Positions 56,808 through 64,000 of a stretch of DNA of 64,000 nucleotides are shown one piece after another. Every line of letters starts with the position of its first letter. Positions within the stretch are counted from its first letter, which is position 1. The position numbers and the translations under genes are program-made. Below the pieces are notes generated by a model that did no database searches, had not been told where the DNA came from, and saw nothing but the letters and a program-made list of their open reading frames with translations. This DNA comes from Streptomyces sp. A1136 (lineage in GTDB: Bacteria > Actinomycetota > Actinomycetes > Streptomycetales > Streptomycetaceae), in assembly GCF_004795055.1 (NCBI RefSeq), contig NZ_SSBJ01000007.1, forward strand, positions 62,001 through 126,000. Direction: 5' to 3'.

Positions 56808-57846
56808 AGTCGGCGTAAGCGTCCCTGATCTCGGCTGCGGACAGGTTGAGGTGCTCCAGGATGGTGAAGCGTCCCGGGCGGGTCTGGGGGGCGTACTCGA
56901 CGGCCGCGACGAACTCGTCCTCGCTGAACCCGATCTCCTCGGGCGCGGTCGGCAGGCCGTGGCGGCGCAGTACCTCGACGAAGAGTCCGGCCTGCTCCCC
57001 CGCTCCGCGCAGGTGCATCGCGAAGGCGGCGCCGATGCCGACCTGCTCGCCGTGGAGCGCGGAGCGGCCCGGGTAGAGGAGGTCGAAGGCGTGGCTGATC
57101 TCGTGGCAGGCACCGGAGGACGGGCGGCTGTCGCCGCTGATCGACATGGCGATGCCGGACAGGACGAGGGCCTCGGAGAGCACGGTGAGGAACTCGTCGT
57201 CGCCGCAGTCCCCGGGGTGGCGCAGCACGGACTCGCCCGCGGTGCGCGCCATGGCGGCCGCCAGGCCGTCCACGGCCTCGCCGGTGATCCGGTGCGACAG
57301 CTCCCAGTCGGCGATGGCGGAGATGTTGGAGATCACGTCGCCGACGCCGGCGCGGATGAACCGTACGGGCGCTTCCTTGATCACGTCGAGGTCGATGACC
57401 ATCGCGATCGGGGTGGGCACGCCGTAGGAGCCGCGGCCGTTGTCGTTGTCCAGGATGGACACCGGGGAGCAGATGCCGTCGTGGGAGAGGTTGGTGGCGA
57501 CGGCCACCATGGGCAGCCCGACCCGCGCCGCGGCGTACTTCGCGACGTCGATGATCTTGCCGCCGCCCAGGCCCACGACGGCGTCGTAGCGGCGGCCCTT
57601 TATGTCGTCGGCCAGCTTGACCGCGGAGTCGATGGTTCCGTCCACGACCGGGTACCAGTCGGCATGCGGCAGGACGGGTTCCAGGCGGGCGCGCAGTGCC
57701 ACGCCGGAACCGCCGCTGAGCGCGATGGCGAGCTTGCCGGACGCGGAGATGCGCTGGTCGGCCAGGAGGCCGGCCAGATCGTCCATCGCCCCGCGGCTGA
57801 TGTCGACGACAACAGGCGAGGGGATCAGCCGCGTCAGTACTGGCAT
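56785..57846 (-). CDS. Iron/zinc alcohol dehydrogenase family, glycerol-1-phosphate dehydrogenase-like
   Basis: A 353-residue enzyme of the G1PDH/AraM branch of the dehydroquinate synthase-like fold. YDAVVGLGGGKIIDVAKYAAARVGLPMVAVATNLSHDGICSPVS gives the NAD(P) GGGK motif and the SHDGI segment that is characteristic of sn-glycerol-1-phosphate dehydrogenases; metal ligands are expected in GVGDVISN (Asp), SGACHEISHAFD (His) and LHGEQVGIGAAF (His). It would reduce dihydroxyacetone phosphate to sn-glycerol 1-phosphate. It lies between a nucleotidyltransferase and a CDP-alcohol transferase with coding overlaps on both sides, so its product is probably activated and transferred in this pathway. Confidence 0.82.
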   Translation of the reverse strand: MPVLTRLIPSPVVVDISRGAMDDLAGLLADQRISASGKLAIALSGGSGVALRARLEPVLPHADWYPVVDGTIDSAVKLADDIKGRRYDAVVGLGGGKIIDVAKYAAARVGLPMVAVATNLSHDGICSPVSILDNDNGRGSYGVPTPIAMVIDLDVIKEAPVRFIRAGVGDVISNISAIADWELSHRITGEAVDGLAAAMARTAGESVLRHPGDCGDDEFLTVLSEALVLSGIAMSISGDSRPSSGACHEISHAFDLLYPGRSALHGEQVGIGAAFAMHLRGAGEQAGLFVEVLRRHGLPTAPEEIGFSEDEFVAAVEYAPQTRPGRFTILEHLNLSAAEIRDAYADYAKTIRS

Positions 57847-58586
57847 GCGATCGTCCGACCCTTGGCGAGGTCGTCGTGGTTGTCGATCTCGACCCACTTG
57901 ACGTCACCGATGGGGGCCACGTCGATGGTGAAACCGTCGTTGACGAGCTGCTGGTACCCGTCCTCGTAGTAGAGGTCGGGGTCGCGCTCGAAGGTGGTCT
58001 TCAGGGCTTCGGCCAGCGCCTCGGCGGCCTCGGGCTCGATGAGGGTGACCCCGATGTACTCGCCCGTCGCCGTGGCCGGGTCCATCAACTTGGTGATCTT
58101 CCGGACGCCCTCGCCGTCGGCCGTGATGACCTTCATCTCCTCGTCGGCCAGGTTCTTGACCGTGTCGAGGGCGAGGATGATCTTCTGGCCGTCGCCGCGG
58201 GCGGCCAGCAGGGTGCGCTCGACGGAGACCGGGTGGACGGTGTCGCCGTTGGCGAGGATCACGCCCCGCTTGAGGACGTCTCGGGCGCACCACAGGGAGT
58301 AGGCGTTGTTCCACTCCTCGGCCTTGTCGTTGTCGATCAGCGTGATCTTCACGCCGTACTTGGCCTCCAGGGCCTCGCGGCGTTCGTACACGGCTTCCTT
58401 GCGGTAGCCGACCACGATGGCGACTTCGGTCAGCCCGACCTCGGCGAAGTTGCCGAGCGTCAGGTCGAGGACCGTGAGGCTCTCCTCGTCGCCTTCGGGG
58501 CCGACGGGCACGAGGGCCTTGGGCAGGGTGTCGGTGTAGGGACGCAGGCGGCGTCCGGCACCGGCAGCGAGTACAAGGCCGATCAT
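57834..58586 (-). CDS. Nucleotidyltransferase, LicC-like (phosphocholine/polyol cytidylyltransferase family)
   Basis: A 250-residue NTP transferase. GLVLAAGAGRRLRPYTDTLPKALVPVG is the pyrophosphorylase signature; VVGYRKEAVYERREAL, WNNAYSLWCARDVL and ILANGDTVHPVSV place it near LicC-type phosphocholine cytidylyltransferases, which activate an alcohol phosphate as its CDP derivative. In this operon the likely job is to make the CDP-alcohol used by one of the two CDP-alcohol transferases, possibly from glycerol 1-phosphate. It overlaps its neighbours by four and 13 bases. Confidence 0.85.
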   Translation of the reverse strand: MIGLVLAAGAGRRLRPYTDTLPKALVPVGPEGDEESLTVLDLTLGNFAEVGLTEVAIVVGYRKEAVYERREALEAKYGVKITLIDNDKAEEWNNAYSLWCARDVLKRGVILANGDTVHPVSVERTLLAARGDGQKIILALDTVKNLADEEMKVITADGEGVRKITKLMDPATATGEYIGVTLIEPEAAEALAEALKTTFERDPDLYYEDGYQQLVNDGFTIDVAPIGDVKWVEIDNHDDLAKGRTIACQY

Positions 58587-60364
58587 GCTGGTTCTCCTTC
58601 GTCGTGTACGGCGGGTGCCCCGGAGGAGACCCAGAAGCGGATGCTCTCCACGAGCACCACCTGTGCCACGGCCACGGCCAGGGCCGTGAGCGCGGCGGGG
58701 AAGTCCGCGGCGCGCGTCGCCAGTACGGCGGCCAGGACGGCGGTGAGGAGCACCCGGCCCTCGTGACCGCCGGTCGTCCGCACCAGCCAGTGCGGGGGCG
58801 CGCCGGTGCCACCGCGGATGCGGTACACCGTGTCGTAGTGATGGTAGGCGACCGCCGCGACCAGTCCGAATGCCGCCGGAAGCGCTCCCGGGACGTCCGC
58901 CTTGGCGGCGAGGATCAGCACGGTCGTGTACTCGGCGGCCCGGAAGACGGGCGGGACCAGCCAGTCGAGGGCGCCCTTGAGGGGGCGGGCGACGGCCACT
59001 CCGGCGAGCACCGCGTAGACGACGGCGGCGATCACGGTCTGGCGGGCTCCGAAGGGCTGGGCCCAGGCCGTCCACAGCAGCGCGACCGCGGCGATCACGG
59101 CGGCGGCGAGTCCGACGCCCGGGACCGTCCGGCCGACGGCGCGGGCCACGAGTTCGGCGAGCGGACCGGAGTCCGCGAGGTCGGCCAGGGCCCGGGCGGC
59201 GCGGTCGGTCCTGCGGGCCTTGCGGGTCAGCGAGCGCAGGACGCGGCCGGCGGTGGTGTAGAGCGCGCCGAACGCGCAGCCGACGAGGAGCGCGTAGAAG
59301 ACGACCCGGGGGCTGGTCGCCGCGGTCAGCACGGCGATCATCGCCCACCGCTCGCCGATCGGGAGGATGATCATCCGTCGGACCCAGACCGTCCAGCCGA
59401 CGCTGTCGAGGCGGTCGGAGAGCGCGGCCGTCGGACTGGTGTTGGCGGCGGCGTCGTGGTTGGCCTCGTTGAAGGCGAAGTCCACGACGTGCCGGCAGGT
59501 CATGAGGATCATCGCGCCGAGCGCGAGGGCCCAGACGTCATCGCCGTGGCGGGCGGCGCCGAGGGCCAGGCCCGCGTAGAAGGAGTACTCCTTCGCGCGG
59601 TCGAAGGTCGCGTCGAGCCAGGCGCCCATCGTCGAGTACTGGAGCGAGTACCGGGCGAGCTGCCCGTCCGTGCAGTCCAGGACGAAGGAGACGAGGAGCA
59701 GCACCCCGGCGGCGATGTAGCCGCCCCGCTCACCCGTGGCGGCGCAGGCCGCCGCTATGAGCGCGGTGACGAGGGAGGCGGTGGTCACCTGGTTCGGGGT
59801 GAGGCCCCGGCGCGCGCACCAGCGGGCGATGTAACGCGAGTACGGGCTGATGAAGAAGGTGGTGAAGAACCCGTCGCGGGACTTGACGGCGGTACGCAGC
59901 CGCACGGCCTCCTCGTCCACGGCGGCGACGGCGGCCTCGGCCGCGTCGCGCTCGGCGACGGTGGCGGGTACGGTGGCGACCAGGGTCCCGAGGTCGGGGC
60001 GCTGCACCGGGGTGCCGGCGGCCTCGACCGCGGCCGCGAGGTGGTCCGCGTACGGGGCCGCGCCGTCGGGCGGGCCGGCCGCGGCGGCGTCGAGCGCGGC
60101 GCGCGCTCCGGGCTTGACGGCGAAGGCGCCGGTCACCGCGCAGGCGTCGAAGCGCGGGTCGGTGAGGGCGAGGCGCAGTGCGTGCCGGTGGCCGACGAAG
60201 GCGCTGTCGACGACGGCGACCCGCTGGTCGGCCGGTACGCCGGCCAGGGCGGTCGCGGTCTCTTCGGGCCCGGCGACCGGGTGCACGTCGAAGCCGAGCG
60301 ACCGCAGTTCGTCGGCGAGGGGAGATCCGGGGACCGGCAGGCCGGTGAGGATGACGGTCGGCAG
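58583..60364 (-). CDS. CDP-alcohol phosphatidyltransferase fused to DUF5941-type domains
   Basis: A 593-residue multidomain membrane protein. Residues 1-150 are a soluble Rossmann-like domain (TVILTGLPVPGSPLADELRS, AVVDSAFVGHRHALRLAL), residues about 185-350 carry the complete CDP-alcohol transferase signature LDCTDGQLARYSLQ and YSTMGAWLDATFDRAKEYSF (all four aspartates), and residues about 420-593 are further membrane helices of DUF5941 type. The first gene of the operon. The start is difficult: AAGGAG lies nine bases before a CTG at 60364; the nearest upstream in-frame GTG has no ribosome-binding site. I set the start at the CTG. Confidence 0.8.
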   Translation of the reverse strand: MPTVILTGLPVPGSPLADELRSLGFDVHPVAGPEETATALAGVPADQRVAVVDSAFVGHRHALRLALTDPRFDACAVTGAFAVKPGARAALDAAAAGPPDGAAPYADHLAAAVEAAGTPVQRPDLGTLVATVPATVAERDAAEAAVAAVDEEAVRLRTAVKSRDGFFTTFFISPYSRYIARWCARRGLTPNQVTTASLVTALIAAACAATGERGGYIAAGVLLLVSFVLDCTDGQLARYSLQYSTMGAWLDATFDRAKEYSFYAGLALGAARHGDDVWALALGAMILMTCRHVVDFAFNEANHDAAANTSPTAALSDRLDSVGWTVWVRRMIILPIGERWAMIAVLTAATSPRVVFYALLVGCAFGALYTTAGRVLRSLTRKARRTDRAARALADLADSGPLAELVARAVGRTVPGVGLAAAVIAAVALLWTAWAQPFGARQTVIAAVVYAVLAGVAVARPLKGALDWLVPPVFRAAEYTTVLILAAKADVPGALPAAFGLVAAVAYHHYDTVYRIRGGTGAPPHWLVRTTGGHEGRVLLTAVLAAVLATRAADFPAALTALAVAVAQVVLVESIRFWVSSGAPAVHDEGEPA

Positions 60365-60704
60365 ACGAACCCACTCCTTGCAGCGAACACTGGACGGCCG
60401 CCGCGCGGGGGCGGCGGCACGACGGCAGAGGCTATCGGATGAACGGAAGCCGGGGTTCACCAGCCGTTTGCGCCCGTACAAGCCGAATGTCCCGGGCGGC
60501 GGCCCCGGCCCCGCCATCATTGACGATCACGCCGAGGGACCACAAACCGCGTGTGTGTTCCCCCACAGAGTCCACCGCTCTCCTCCGCTCGACCGATGCC
60601 GCGTACCACGCGTCGGGGGGCAGACATGCGCGGATCGACGAAGTGGGGACAAGCCGCTTTTGTACGGCAGACTTGCAAGCCGAAGTCCGAAGCGAAGGAT
60701 GGGT
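60365..60704. other. Divergent region between the CDP-alcohol operon and idi
   Basis: A 340-base gap. The part before 60470 keeps the operon frame open without coding character. A purine/T-rich patch GCCGCTTTTGTACGGCAGA (60652-60670) upstream of idi may include its promoter. No gene or strong hairpin was found. Confidence 0.4.
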
Positions 60705-61304
60705 ATGCCGATCACACCAGCCACCGCCGGGAACACCGCGTCCGCCGGCACCGGGACCCGGGAACCGATCATGCTCGAACTGGTCGACGAGTCCGGCAAC
60801 ACCATCGGCACGGCGGAGAAGCTCTCCGCGCATCAGGCGCCCGGTCAGCTGCACCGGGCGTTCTCCGTGTTCCTCTTCGACGAGCAGGGCCGCCTGCTGC
60901 TCCAGCGGCGGGCCCTCGGGAAGTACCACTCCCCCGGCGTCTGGTCGAACACCTGTTGCGGTCACCCCTATCCCGGCGAGTCCCCGTTCGCGGCGGCCGC
61001 CCGGCGGACCCACGAGGAGCTGGGGCTCTCGCCGTCACTGCTCGCGGAGGCGGGGACGGTGCGCTACAACCACCCGGACCCCGCGTCGGGGCTGGTCGAG
61101 CAGGAGTACAACCACCTGTTCGTGGGATTGGCGCAGGCCGCGGTGCGGCCGGATGCGGAAGAGGTCGGGGACACCGCGTTCGTCACCGCCGACGAGCTGG
61201 CGAAGCGGCACGCGCAGGCTCCGTTCTCCGCCTGGTTCATGACCGTGCTGGACGCGGCCCGGCCCGCGATCCGGGAGCTGACCGGCGAGGCGGCGGGCTG
61301 GTAG
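60705..61304 (+). CDS. idi: Isopentenyl-diphosphate delta-isomerase, type I
   Basis: A 199-residue Nudix-fold isomerase interconverting isopentenyl and dimethylallyl diphosphate. LVDESGNTIGTAEKLSAH and LHRAFSVFLFDEQGRLLLQRRA open the fold; the catalytic cysteine is in VWSNTCCGHPYPGE and the catalytic glutamate in YNHPDP ... VEQEYNHLFVG; RRTHEELGL is the modified Nudix helix. It is divergent from the CDP-alcohol operon across 340 bases. It would feed the hopanoid operon 7 kb away. ATG at 60705 is six bases after AAGG; an ATG two codons earlier is possible. Confidence 0.93.
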   Translation: MPITPATAGNTASAGTGTREPIMLELVDESGNTIGTAEKLSAHQAPGQLHRAFSVFLFDEQGRLLLQRRALGKYHSPGVWSNTCCGHPYPGESPFAAAARRTHEELGLSPSLLAEAGTVRYNHPDPASGLVEQEYNHLFVGLAQAAVRPDAEEVGDTAFVTADELAKRHAQAPFSAWFMTVLDAARPAIRELTGEAAGW

Positions 61305-61324
61305 GCGTCACGCCGCGGGTCGTG

Positions 61325-61359
61325 CCCGGGGGCGCGGTGGTGGCCGTCACGCCCCCGGG
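61325..61359 (+). terminator. Hairpin after idi
   Basis: CCCGGGGGCG (61325-61334) pairs with CGCCCCCGGG (61350-61359) around a 15-base loop, 21 bases after the idi stop. It runs into the end of the opposing ATPase gene, so it may serve both. Confidence 0.5.
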
Positions 61360-61853
61360 ACGGGGGCGGGCACCGGAGCGCTGAGGGGCAGGGCCGCCCA
61401 GATGACCTTGCCGCCGGTCGAGGTGTGCTCGACGTCGCACACCCCGCCGGCCTCCCGGGTGATCTCCCGGACGAGCAGCAGTCCCCGACCTCCGGTCTGG
61501 CCGAAGTCGGCCTCCAGCGCCTTGGGGCGGTAGGGGTGGTCGTCCTCGACGGCCACCCGCACCCACGCGCGGCCCACCGCCACCTCGACGGCGACCTCGG
61601 GAGAGAGCAGGGCGGCGTGCCGGACGGAGTTCGTCACCAGTTCGGAGACGATCAGCAGCAGGGAGTGGACCAGGTCCTGGTGGGCGGGCACCCCCTGGCG
61701 GCCTAGGAGGTCGCGGACCGCGCGGCGGGCCTGCGGAACGGATTCTTCAACCGCGGGCGCGGTGAACCTCCACACTCCTTCGTAAGCGAGAGGGTCCGCC
61801 GGAGCCTCCGGCTCACCTCCCCTGGCCTGCGGGACACTCCCGCTGTCGTCCAT
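61347..61853 (-). CDS. Anti-sigma factor-type ATP-binding protein (HATPase_c)
   Basis: A 168-residue RsbW/SpoIIAB-like domain: VPQARRAVRDLLGRQGVP, LLLIVSELVTNSVRHAALL (N-box), VRVAVEDDHPYRPKAL (G1 box variant), GGRGLLLVREITREAG (G2 box) and GKVIWAALPL. Proteins of this group in streptomycetes regulate sigma factors or act as stand-alone kinases of STAS proteins. DDH replaces the usual D-x-G in the G1 box. The ATG at 61853 (GGGGG seven bases upstream) is chosen over a GTG at 61889 that lacks a ribosome-binding site. Single gene, convergent with idi. Confidence 0.8.
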   Translation of the reverse strand: MDDSGSVPQARGGEPEAPADPLAYEGVWRFTAPAVEESVPQARRAVRDLLGRQGVPAHQDLVHSLLLIVSELVTNSVRHAALLSPEVAVEVAVGRAWVRVAVEDDHPYRPKALEADFGQTGGRGLLLVREITREAGGVCDVEHTSTGGKVIWAALPLSAPVPAPVPGA

Positions 61854-61983
61854 CTTCACGCCCCCGTCTTCGCGCTCGATCGTCTCCACGGTTCAAGGGT
61901 GGACAACCGGCAGGTCGGGACCGCGTGGCTGACCAGAAGTCAGCGCCAACCGTGCACTTTCTGACCATTGGCGTATGACAGCG

Positions 61984-62724
61984 TCAGTTGTTCGACCGTT
62001 CCTGACCCACCGGCCGGCCGTTCCCGGCTGTCCTGCCGCTCCCGTCCGCCCCGTCCCTCCGGTCGGCCGGCAGGCCCCGGCCGGCCTCCACCTGCTCCGG
62101 GGCCACTTGGTCCTCCTTGACCTGACGGAGTATCCGGCGGGCCGCCAGACCCATGGCGAGCAGGCTCGGCCCGTCGAAGAGCAGCGCGAGCGAGAAGAAG
62201 GCGCCGATCACGTAGAGGCTGTTGCCCGGCCGGCCGGCCGGTATCAGCAGGCCCGGCAGGATGCCGAAGGCACCCTGGACGAGCGTCGGCCCGAAGTTCG
62301 ACCCGCGCGCCACGAGGGCGCCGGCCAGCCGGAACACACCGCCGGTGAGGAAGAGCAGGGCGGCGAACAAGGTCAGGGCCTCCGCGCGCGCCTCGGGGCG
62401 GCGCAGGATCACGAAACCGGCGGCGATGTCGACGGCGGCGACGATGACCACGAGCCAGAAGTCGTTGCTCTTGCGGGCCTGCACCGCCTGCGCGAGGCCG
62501 ATCACACCGCCGGCCAGGAGGAGCCGGCCGAAGAGGAACACGGACGTGAGGGTGGCCACGTTCGTGTAGACGAGGCCCACGAGCCCGGCCACCACCAGCA
62601 ACGACCCGAGGAAGGCCGGCACGCCGAAGCTGCGGCTGAGCTTCCGCTTCTCCCGCCGGGGCTCGGTGCGGCTCCGGTCTGCGCCCCTGGGGATGCCACC
62701 TCTCAGTGCCCCGACCGACTCCAC
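61984..62724 (-). CDS. HdeD/DUF308-like membrane protein
   Basis: A 246-residue protein with six membrane helices between about 32 and 195 arranged as repeated two-helix units (FLGSLLVVAGLVGLVYTNVA, FGRLLLAGGVIGLAQAV, LVVIVAAVDIAAGFVILRRP, LTLFAALLFLTGGVFRLAGA), the DUF308/HdeD pattern linked to acid or envelope stress in other bacteria. N- and C-terminal tails are hydrophilic, the latter Arg/Asp/Gly-rich. The GTG at 62724 has no ribosome-binding site, so a slightly later start is possible. It is divergent from the crotonase gene (38-base gap). Confidence 0.7.
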   Translation of the reverse strand: MESVGALRGGIPRGADRSRTEPRREKRKLSRSFGVPAFLGSLLVVAGLVGLVYTNVATLTSVFLFGRLLLAGGVIGLAQAVQARKSNDFWLVVIVAAVDIAAGFVILRRPEARAEALTLFAALLFLTGGVFRLAGALVARGSNFGPTLVQGAFGILPGLLIPAGRPGNSLYVIGAFFSLALLFDGPSLLAMGLAARRILRQVKEDQVAPEQVEAGRGLPADRRDGADGSGRTAGNGRPVGQERSNN

Positions 62725-62762
62725 CGATCATAGGTTCGGCCGACCCGGATAGCATCCGGCGC

Positions 62763-63512
62763 ATGGACGCAGCCCTCCTTCACACGGTGGCCGACGGGGT
62801 CGCCACCGTCGTCATCTCGCACCCGGCGAAGCGCAACGCCATGACCGCCGACATGTGGCGGGCATTGCCCGGGCTGCTGTCCGCGCTGGCGGACGACGCG
62901 TCCGTACGGGTGGTCGTCCTGACGGGGGCCGGGCCGACCTTCTGCGCGGGAGCGGACATCACGTCGCTGACCGGTGACGACGACCCGCAGGCGTTGTCCG
63001 TGGCGGCGGAGGAGGCCCTGGCCGCCTTCCCCAAGCCCACGATCGCCGCGATCCGGGGGTACTGCGTGGGCGGCGGGAGCCAGCTCGCCGCGGCGTGCGA
63101 CCTGCGCTTCGCGGAGGCGGGTGCCGAGTTCGGGGTGACCCCGGCGAAGCTGGGCATCGTCTACCCCGCCTCGTCGACGCGGCGATTGGCCGCGCTGGTC
63201 GGTCCCGCAACCGCCAAGTACCTGCTTTTTTCCGCCGAGTTGATCGATGCGGAGCACGCCTTGCGGGCCGGGTTCCTGAACGAGCTGCTGCCGGCCGGGG
63301 AACTCGACAAGCGCGTCGCGGACTTCGCCCGTACGCTGACCGCCCGTTCGCGGCTGACGCAGGCCGCCGCGAAGGAGTTCGCGGACGGCCGGACGGACCG
63401 GGACGCGTACTGGGCAGCCCAGGCGGCCGGGAGCGGCGACACCGCCGAGGGTGTCGCCGCGTTCCTGGAGCGCCGGGCGCCCGCCTTTACCTGGACTCCG
63501 CCGGCGGGCTGA
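62763..63512 (+). CDS. Enoyl-CoA hydratase/isomerase (crotonase) family protein
   Basis: A 249-residue crotonase. HPAKRNAMTADMWRALPGLL, VVLTGAGPTFCAGADITSL (oxyanion hole) and AIRGYCVGGGSQLAAACDLRFAEAGAEFGVTPAKLGIVYPASS are the standard core. The two catalytic glutamates of classical hydratases are absent: the position in GGGxE is glutamine (GGGSQL), and the one in FGxPE is proline (FGVTPAKLG). A different crotonase reaction (isomerase, hydrolase or dehalogenase-like) or a non-hydratase role is therefore likely. The ATG at 62763 is chosen; the gene ends inside the opposing PfpI gene (26-base overlap). Confidence 0.85.
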   Translation: MDAALLHTVADGVATVVISHPAKRNAMTADMWRALPGLLSALADDASVRVVVLTGAGPTFCAGADITSLTGDDDPQALSVAAEEALAAFPKPTIAAIRGYCVGGGSQLAAACDLRFAEAGAEFGVTPAKLGIVYPASSTRRLAALVGPATAKYLLFSAELIDAEHALRAGFLNELLPAGELDKRVADFARTLTARSRLTQAAAKEFADGRTDRDAYWAAQAAGSGDTAEGVAAFLERRAPAFTWTPPAG

Positions 63513-64000
63513 ACCCTCGCAGCCGCGCGACGAGTTCGGCCGGGGCCTTCGCGGGCGACCCGGCGTCGTACGGAGGCTGGGGGTCGTACTCGGTCATCAA
63601 CTGCACGGCGCGGGCGACGTCGTCGCCCGCCGCGCGGCCGAGGAGGGTGAGGCCCATGTCGATGCCGGCCGACACCCCGGCGGCGGTCACGTACTTGCCG
63701 TCGAAGACCACCCGCTCGCCGGTCGGCTCCGCCCCGAACTCGGGCAGCCGGTCGAGGAACAGCCAGTGGCTCGTGGCGCGACGCCCGTGGAGCAGGCCGG
63801 CGGCGGCGAGCAGGAGCGAACCGGTGCAGACGGAGGTGGTCCAGGTCGTGGTCGCGTCGACGGTACGCAGCCAGTCGAGGACGACGGGGTTCGCCATCTC
63901 GATGTCGGGGTGCGGGCCGCCGGGCACGATGACGATGTCGGGCCGGGTCACCTCGTCGAGCCCCCGGTCGGCGACGAGGGCGAGGCTGCCGGCGTCGGTC
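63487..64000 (-). CDS. DJ-1/PfpI family protein, isonitrile hydratase-like (N-terminus outside window)
   Basis: The C-terminal 170 residues of a class I glutamine amidotransferase-like protein. RPDIVIVPGGPHPDIEMANP, TTSVCTGSLLLAAAGLLHGRRATSHW (nucleophile cysteine in the SVCTG elbow, followed by the ATSHW histidine run) and GKYVTAAGVSAGIDMGLTLL are the signature of the isonitrile hydratase/ThiJ branch. No AraC-type DNA-binding domain follows, so it is the stand-alone enzyme type rather than a GlxA-like regulator. The frame is open to base 64000; a GTG at 63951 is internal, not the start. It overlaps the crotonase gene end by 26 bases. Confidence 0.83.
   Translation of the reverse strand, partial: TDAGSLALVADRGLDEVTRPDIVIVPGGPHPDIEMANPVVLDWLRTVDATTTWTTSVCTGSLLLAAAGLLHGRRATSHWLFLDRLPEFGAEPTGERVVFDGKYVTAAGVSAGIDMGLTLLGRAAGDDVARAVQLMTEYDPQPPYDAGSPAKAPAELVARLRGFSPPAESR

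Noticed and set aside
56785..57846. Calling the dehydrogenase a glycerol dehydrogenase or butanol dehydrogenase
   Set aside because: The GLGGGKIIDVAKY and ATNLSHDGICSPVS segments and overlap with CDP-alcohol genes fit the glycerol-1-phosphate/AraM branch better.

Overview
The window is a gene-dense, very GC-rich stretch of actinobacterial chromosome, most likely from Streptomyces or a close relative in the Streptomycetaceae. The evidence is third-codon positions that are almost all G or C, frequent GTG starts with GTGA/ATGA overlaps, a conservon (sensor kinase-like, roadblock, DUF742, small GTPase), an HpnC-D-E/squalene-hopene cyclase cluster, a fruRKA phosphotransferase locus, and a c-di-AMP riboswitch in front of a LysM/M23 cell-wall hydrolase. 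I saw no insertion sequence, prophage, CRISPR array or plasmid replication gene. All assignments are by reading translations and motifs; no database search was run.

Layout. 1-6.1 kb: 3'-truncated corA, a molybdenum-responsive-type regulator, a divergent LysR/LysE amino-acid export pair, a tandem Nudix protein, a DUF6445 oxygenase-like protein and a DUF6153/DUF305 pair. 6.1-11 kb: a membrane-anchored Mrr-type nuclease, a DUF1206 membrane protein and an envelope-stress-like set (DUF3618, holin-X-like, amphipathic coiled-coil protein, small hydrophobic peptide). 11-14.8 kb: partner-switching signalling (SpoIIE-type phosphatase, MarR, STAS protein), DUF3072 and a PAP2 phosphatase. 15-17.7 kb: an APC transporter facing a wrecked kdp operon in which only kdpF with its small upstream gene and the 3' end of kdpC survive.

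17.7-31 kb: an ABC exporter; a compact fructose PTS locus (fruR-fruK-fruA divergent from ptsH-ptsI); and a complete asparagine-use operon (GntR regulator, permease, asparaginase, aspartase) that turns asparagine into fumarate plus ammonia. 31-43 kb: an unrecognised 421-residue protein, tRNA-Pro(GGG), a two-gene transketolase behind a perfect SoxR-type box, the conservon, a metallo-beta-lactamase-fold hydrolase, an SGNH lipase, the riboswitch-controlled M23 peptidase and a tyrosine phosphatase.

43-53 kb: a co-directional hopanoid operon in transcription order (short leader ORF)-hpnC-hpnD-hpnE-polyprenyl synthase-shc-hpnG-hpnH-hpnO, i.e. from farnesyl diphosphate through squalene and hopene to aminobacteriohopanetriol-type side chains. 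53-60.4 kb: a seven-gene operon with two CDP-alcohol phosphotransferases, a nucleotidyltransferase, a glycerol-1-phosphate dehydrogenase-like enzyme, a glycosyltransferase and a TagGH-like ABC exporter; it looks like a pathway for an exported, polyol-phosphate-containing glycopolymer or lipid of unknown structure. Divergent from it is idi (isopentenyl diphosphate isomerase), which could feed the hopanoid pathway. 61-64 kb: an anti-sigma-type ATPase, an HdeD-like membrane protein, a crotonase lacking the usual catalytic glutamates and a partial DJ-1/PfpI protein.

The observations most worth a second look are the gutted kdp operon, the SoxR-box/leaderless transketolase promoter, the glycerol-1-phosphate/CDP-alcohol export operon, and the translationally coupled 21-codon ORF that opens the hopanoid operon.
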